Below are positions 13,477 to 16,055 of a DNA stretch of 16,055 nt, piece by piece (positions within the stretch are counted from its first letter, which is position 1; each line of letters begins with the position of its first letter). The notes under the pieces are model-generated. The model made no database searches. It was not told the origin of the DNA and saw only the letters and a program-made list of their open reading frames with translations. The stretch covers positions 1-16,055 of the forward strand of contig CAZWHE010000093.1 of NCBI GenBank assembly GCA_964633825.1, given 5' to 3'. The DNA comes from CAZWHE01 sp964633825. GTDB lineage: Bacteria > Planctomycetota > B15-G4 > CAYZWU01. A program made the translations under genes and the position numbers.

Positions 13477-15579
13477 TTATTTACAGTCGAAGAGCCTTTG
13501 CTGGTTTTTGGGACATCCCCCCTTTGGCAGCCTTCCGGTCTCTTTGAGAGTCTTTACAAGTCCCTGCACACAATCCGAATCGAGTTCAGCACGGGAAACT
13601 TTCCAGGGTGCAAAGTCCGTGATCTGGTTTTTTGATATTGCTCCCATCTTCACGAGACCAAGCAGGCCGTTTCGACTAATATCAAGATAAGCCGTGGCCT
13701 CTTTCATGGTCAAACGACCGGGATCTGGTGCGCGTTTTCCGCTACGGATGTGATGTCGGTTACGGAATGCCTCGACCCGAGCTTTTGTCCACCGCAAATC
13801 TTGAGGTGTTGAAGTACTCTTCATATTTAATATGCGCGCGATCTCTGCGTCTGAGAGTTCCTTTGAAATCTTGCGCATGAGGTCCACCAGCGAAGGATCA
13901 GCCTTCCTGCCCCTGGGATTGGCACGTTTTTTCACATAGATCCTCGTGTGCACGCCACCCTGCCAGTGAATTGTCACATTGAGCCTTTGGTGATCGGGAT
14001 CATTCTTGACCAGGATTTCTTGAATGGCAGAGCGTAAAAGGCGCTTCTTGATTTTTGAATCGGCAGCCGGGTGATTCCAGACAAGTGGGAAATCACGAGC
14101 GAGTTCATCTAACCTCTGGCGTTGTTTGTCTGTCAGAGGTTCGTCCGCCTTCGATGTCTTTTCCAAGTCTTCTTTTACCTGCTGCAGCTCACAGAGCTTT
14201 TCATTGAGCCTATCCTCAAGGGACCCGGCTACCAAACGGTTCTTGGGATCGCAGAGATTGAACTGGTCAAAGGCACGGTCAGACTCGTACTCGGCAGCCT
14301 CGACTCGCATCCTGGTATTTTCGATCTCTTGCGATCTTTGCTTCTCTTTCATCTCGGCGGCCGTTATCGCCGCTTTGATGGAAAGAGGTTTAAGGGCCTG
14401 ACAAAGCTCTTCACCAACGCACCGATCGATGAGTTTGGAGCCGAAAGTTACGCAGCTCTTAGTGCGCGTTTCGCTTATTCCATTGCAGTAATAGAGCGCG
14501 CCTTCTGCCTTATTACGATTGTCCTTGTAGCGGACATAGATTCTGCTTCCGCAATGGCCACACCGAAGCAAGCCGGCAAGAAGTGCAAATCCATCTCTAA
14601 TCGCACCTTGATTCTGTCGCATACTCCACCTGGGTCTATTCTCTGAAATCTTGGCGCGATTTTCCACAAGCCGCTCCCAGGTAATGTACGCCGGATGATG
14701 GTCTCGAATGCACACCCGGCACTGGTCGATCCCCTGTTTCTTATGTGTACGCTTGACAAGCTTTCCGTCCACATAATCCACACTGGTGTATCGCCGCCCC
14801 CACACGTATGCGCCCGCATAAATCGGATGGGTCAGAATATGGTAAAGAGTCCTTTTGGTTGGGATCTCCCATTGAATCGAGGCATTCTTACTTACCTTTT
14901 TAATCGGAAAGGGCGTCTTCGTATCGTGATACCAGATCGCTAACTGGCGCACGCTGGTGAATCGATCGAACTGGTCAAACAGCATGGCGACTGCGCTTTT
15001 GATCCTCTTATCGGGATCAAAAACAATATCGCCCGACAGATCATGCACGTAACCGATCGGAAGAAGGGTCCGTAACTCACCACGCGCCGCCTTCGCCTCG
15101 ATCCCGCTTCTAAGTCGGGTCTTCAAGATGGTCAACTCCATCTCGGAGACAGTCCCTTTGATTCCCATGACAAGTTTGTCATTTGAACGCGAAAGATCAT
15201 AGACCTGGTCATAATCGGCAATCAACGTCTCGAAGTAGCTGCACAGCTCAAAAAGCTGCGCCCAATCCTTTGAGTTTCGCGATAGACGGCTGGCGTCAAC
15301 GCAAAGGATGAGACCGACCTGCCGCATCGTCACTCGAGTGAGGAGCTCTCGAAATCCCGGGCGATCGGCAAAGCCTCCAGCAGAAACTCCAAGATCATCA
15401 TCTATAACACGGGGATCACGCCAGCCAAGAGTGATTGCCTTTTCGCGAAGGTTCAGCTGAACTCGTGTACTTTCGACATTTTCATTGACCTGGGCGGTCG
15501 ATGACTGTCGAACGTAGACAATCGCGCCGCGGGAAAGGTGGTCGGGCGTGATTCGACTATCACGGCGTACTGGTATCAT
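13477..15579 (-). CDS. Large serine recombinase
   Basis: 700 residues, TAA stop. ATG 15579 is preferred over 15615: AAAGGAGG (15586-15593) is 6 nt away. The resolvase domain (about 18-165) has YVRQSS with nucleophile Ser26, DDDLGVSAGGFADRPGF, and VDASRLSRNSKD with Arg98 and Arg101. The recombinase DNA-binding domain (about 170-262) shows GYVHDLSGDIVFDPDKRIKS and TLYHILTHPIYAGAYVWG. A zinc ribbon has Cys340, Cys343, Cys365 and Cys376. A coiled coil spans about 405-480. Two more helical DNA-binding-like parts follow: ELSDAEIARILNMK (about 574-587) and an excisionase-type helix-turn-helix (LTMKEATAYLDISRNGLLGL, 623-642). It catalyses site-specific cut-and-join of DNA through a Ser-DNA bond. All key residues are present, so it looks active. 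GC is lower than in the left genes. The start overlaps two upstream frames, indicating coupled translation. Confidence 0.95.
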   Translation of the reverse strand: MIPVRRDSRITPDHLSRGAIVYVRQSSTAQVNENVESTRVQLNLREKAITLGWRDPRVIDDDLGVSAGGFADRPGFRELLTRVTMRQVGLILCVDASRLSRNSKDWAQLFELCSYFETLIADYDQVYDLSRSNDKLVMGIKGTVSEMELTILKTRLRSGIEAKAARGELRTLLPIGYVHDLSGDIVFDPDKRIKSAVAMLFDQFDRFTSVRQLAIWYHDTKTPFPIKKVSKNASIQWEIPTKRTLYHILTHPIYAGAYVWGRRYTSVDYVDGKLVKRTHKKQGIDQCRVCIRDHHPAYITWERLVENRAKISENRPRWSMRQNQGAIRDGFALLAGLLRCGHCGSRIYVRYKDNRNKAEGALYYCNGISETRTKSCVTFGSKLIDRCVGEELCQALKPLSIKAAITAAEMKEKQRSQEIENTRMRVEAAEYESDRAFDQFNLCDPKNRLVAGSLEDRLNEKLCELQQVKEDLEKTSKADEPLTDKQRQRLDELARDFPLVWNHPAADSKIKKRLLRSAIQEILVKNDPDHQRLNVTIHWQGGVHTRIYVKKRANPRGRKADPSLVDLMRKISKELSDAEIARILNMKSTSTPQDLRWTKARVEAFRNRHHIRSGKRAPDPGRLTMKEATAYLDISRNGLLGLVKMGAISKNQITDFAPWKVSRAELDSDCVQGLVKTLKETGRLPKGGCPKNQQRLFDCK

Positions 15580-15727
15580 TTTGACCCTCCTTTCGCTCTT
15601 CGGCGGCCAGAACAAAAAGAAGAAGACGCGCCATGGAGTTCACGACCTCTCCTTCGTTCTCTGGGCAGAGAACACCCTCGTCCTCCGGGATTTCCTGGGG
15701 AAGTAAGAGCTGTACCGGTCTGTCCAT
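15560..15727 (-). CDS. Small protein of the recombinase cassette (55 aa)
   Basis: ATG 15727 follows AAAAGGAG (15735-15742) by 7 nt. This is the best ribosome site in the area, so the longer start at 15763 is rejected. The product runs MDRPVQLLLPQEIP to a helix, EVVNSMARLLLFVLAAEERK, and an acidic/polar tail. It ends in TGA 20 bp inside the recombinase gene. Small acidic helical proteins just ahead of serine recombinases are common in such cassettes. A role as partner or regulator of the recombinase is inferred. Most of it overlaps another open frame (15576-16055), see there. Confidence 0.65.
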   Translation of the reverse strand: MDRPVQLLLPQEIPEDEGVLCPENEGEVVNSMARLLLFVLAAEERKEGQNDTSTP

Positions 15728-16055
15728 CGTCGTGCTCCTTTTGAGAAACAGTGCTCTCATCAAGAATGCACGATAATGGCCGCAGCTCAGCCAGGATAAT
15801 CTCGACCGCGTCAGTCAACGAAAGAAGGCGCCTGACCTCGACATTGGCGGAATCTTTAAGGTCAAGATTTCCCGCCCATGTCTCTGTCATCCATGCCGGT
15901 ACGGAAAGGCGTCGGCCCGGAAGCTGAACCAGGTAGGATTTTGGCGGTCCTGAATACACGCGGTAGCAGCGGAGGCACTTTCCCGCGAAAGGATGGAAAC
16001 GATAATGGATCGTTACAAATCGGACAGTGTTATTGTGGCTATGGTTTGTACGAAA
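15576..16055 (-). CDS. DUF5372-like protein of the recombinase cassette (5' end outside window)
   Basis: Open from the right edge to TGA at 15576-15578, with no ATG, GTG or TTG in frame before 15959, so it is partial. Its first ~105 visible residues (RFVTIHYRFHPFAGKCLRCY, SYLVQLPGRRLSVPAWMTET, LLSLTDAVEIILAELRPL) fit the DUF5372 pattern: an HPF..G start and an LPGxxLSVPAWMT core. Members of this family are small proteins found beside recombinases. The last ~50 residues are Arg/Gly/Ser-rich and run through the 55-aa gene in another frame. They may be read simply because no stop intervenes. The stop overlaps the recombinase start as ATGA, which suggests translational coupling. Family confidence is moderate because only part is visible. 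Confidence 0.6.
   Translation of the reverse strand, partial: FRTNHSHNNTVRFVTIHYRFHPFAGKCLRCYRVYSGPPKSYLVQLPGRRLSVPAWMTETWAGNLDLKDSANVEVRRLLSLTDAVEIILAELRPLSCILDESTVSQKEHDDGQTGTALTSPGNPGGRGCSLPRERRRGRELHGASSSFCSGRRRAKGGSK

Noticed and set aside
1..16055. Alternative genetic code with TGA read as Gly or Trp throughout
   Set aside because: TGA ends the SUMF1-like gene at its natural family end next to a terminator. Over several thousand codons of other genes no in-frame TGA occurs.

Overview
The window is 16 kb of moderately GC-rich bacterial DNA dominated by exported, repeat-rich, non-enzymatic-looking proteins. The left 13 kb carries genes with strong AGGAGG-type ribosome sites and Sec or lipoprotein signal peptides. 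The families seen are parallel beta-helices of the 'GDTIIVRPGTY' type, YVTN- and LVIVD-like propellers, a SUMF1-like protein, a DUF1579-like protein and a large surface protein. This mix is typical of uncultured Gram-negative lineages such as Planctomycetota or candidate phyla of the FCB kind. There is no rRNA, tRNA or housekeeping marker, so the phylum cannot be fixed.

Layout. 1-1808 (minus, runs off the left edge): large secreted protein with a 198-residue internal duplication. 1999-3366 (minus): secreted propeller with its own intrinsic terminator. 3676-5169 (plus): secreted beta-helix protein, divergent from the propeller. 5203-6312 (minus): exported Ntn hydrolase of the choloylglycine hydrolase family, with a TTG start. 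6568-7887 (plus): exported SUMF1-like protein followed by an intrinsic terminator. 8111-9367 (plus): second beta-helix protein, split by one in-frame TGA. 9518-10582 (plus): secreted aromatic-rich protein with a TGA as codon 5, inside its signal peptide. 10595-11224 (minus): DUF1579-like lipoprotein. 11400-11852 (plus): cytoplasmic two-ACT-domain-like protein. 11931-13046 (minus): secreted LVIVD-like propeller. 13047-13476: non-coding, with a large inverted repeat and an operator-like motif cluster. 13477-16055 (minus): lower-GC mobile-element cassette with a DUF5372-like protein, a 55-aa protein and a large serine recombinase, all overlapping.

The left genes mostly alternate in strand and have their own start signals, and two have clear terminators. 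They look like independently expressed envelope or surface proteins rather than one operon. Three of them (1999-3366, 3676-5169, 9518-10582) seem to end in a similar domain of about 100 residues, which may be a shared C-terminal surface module. The two beta-helix genes are paralogues.

The most unusual feature is a pair of neighbouring exported-protein genes, each broken by a single in-frame TGA while everything around the TGA looks intact. TGA is a normal terminator elsewhere in the window, so two nonsense mutations, sequencing errors or local readthrough are all more likely than a changed genetic code. One of the TGAs is followed at 14 nt by a perfect 7-bp hairpin, which deserves a check.
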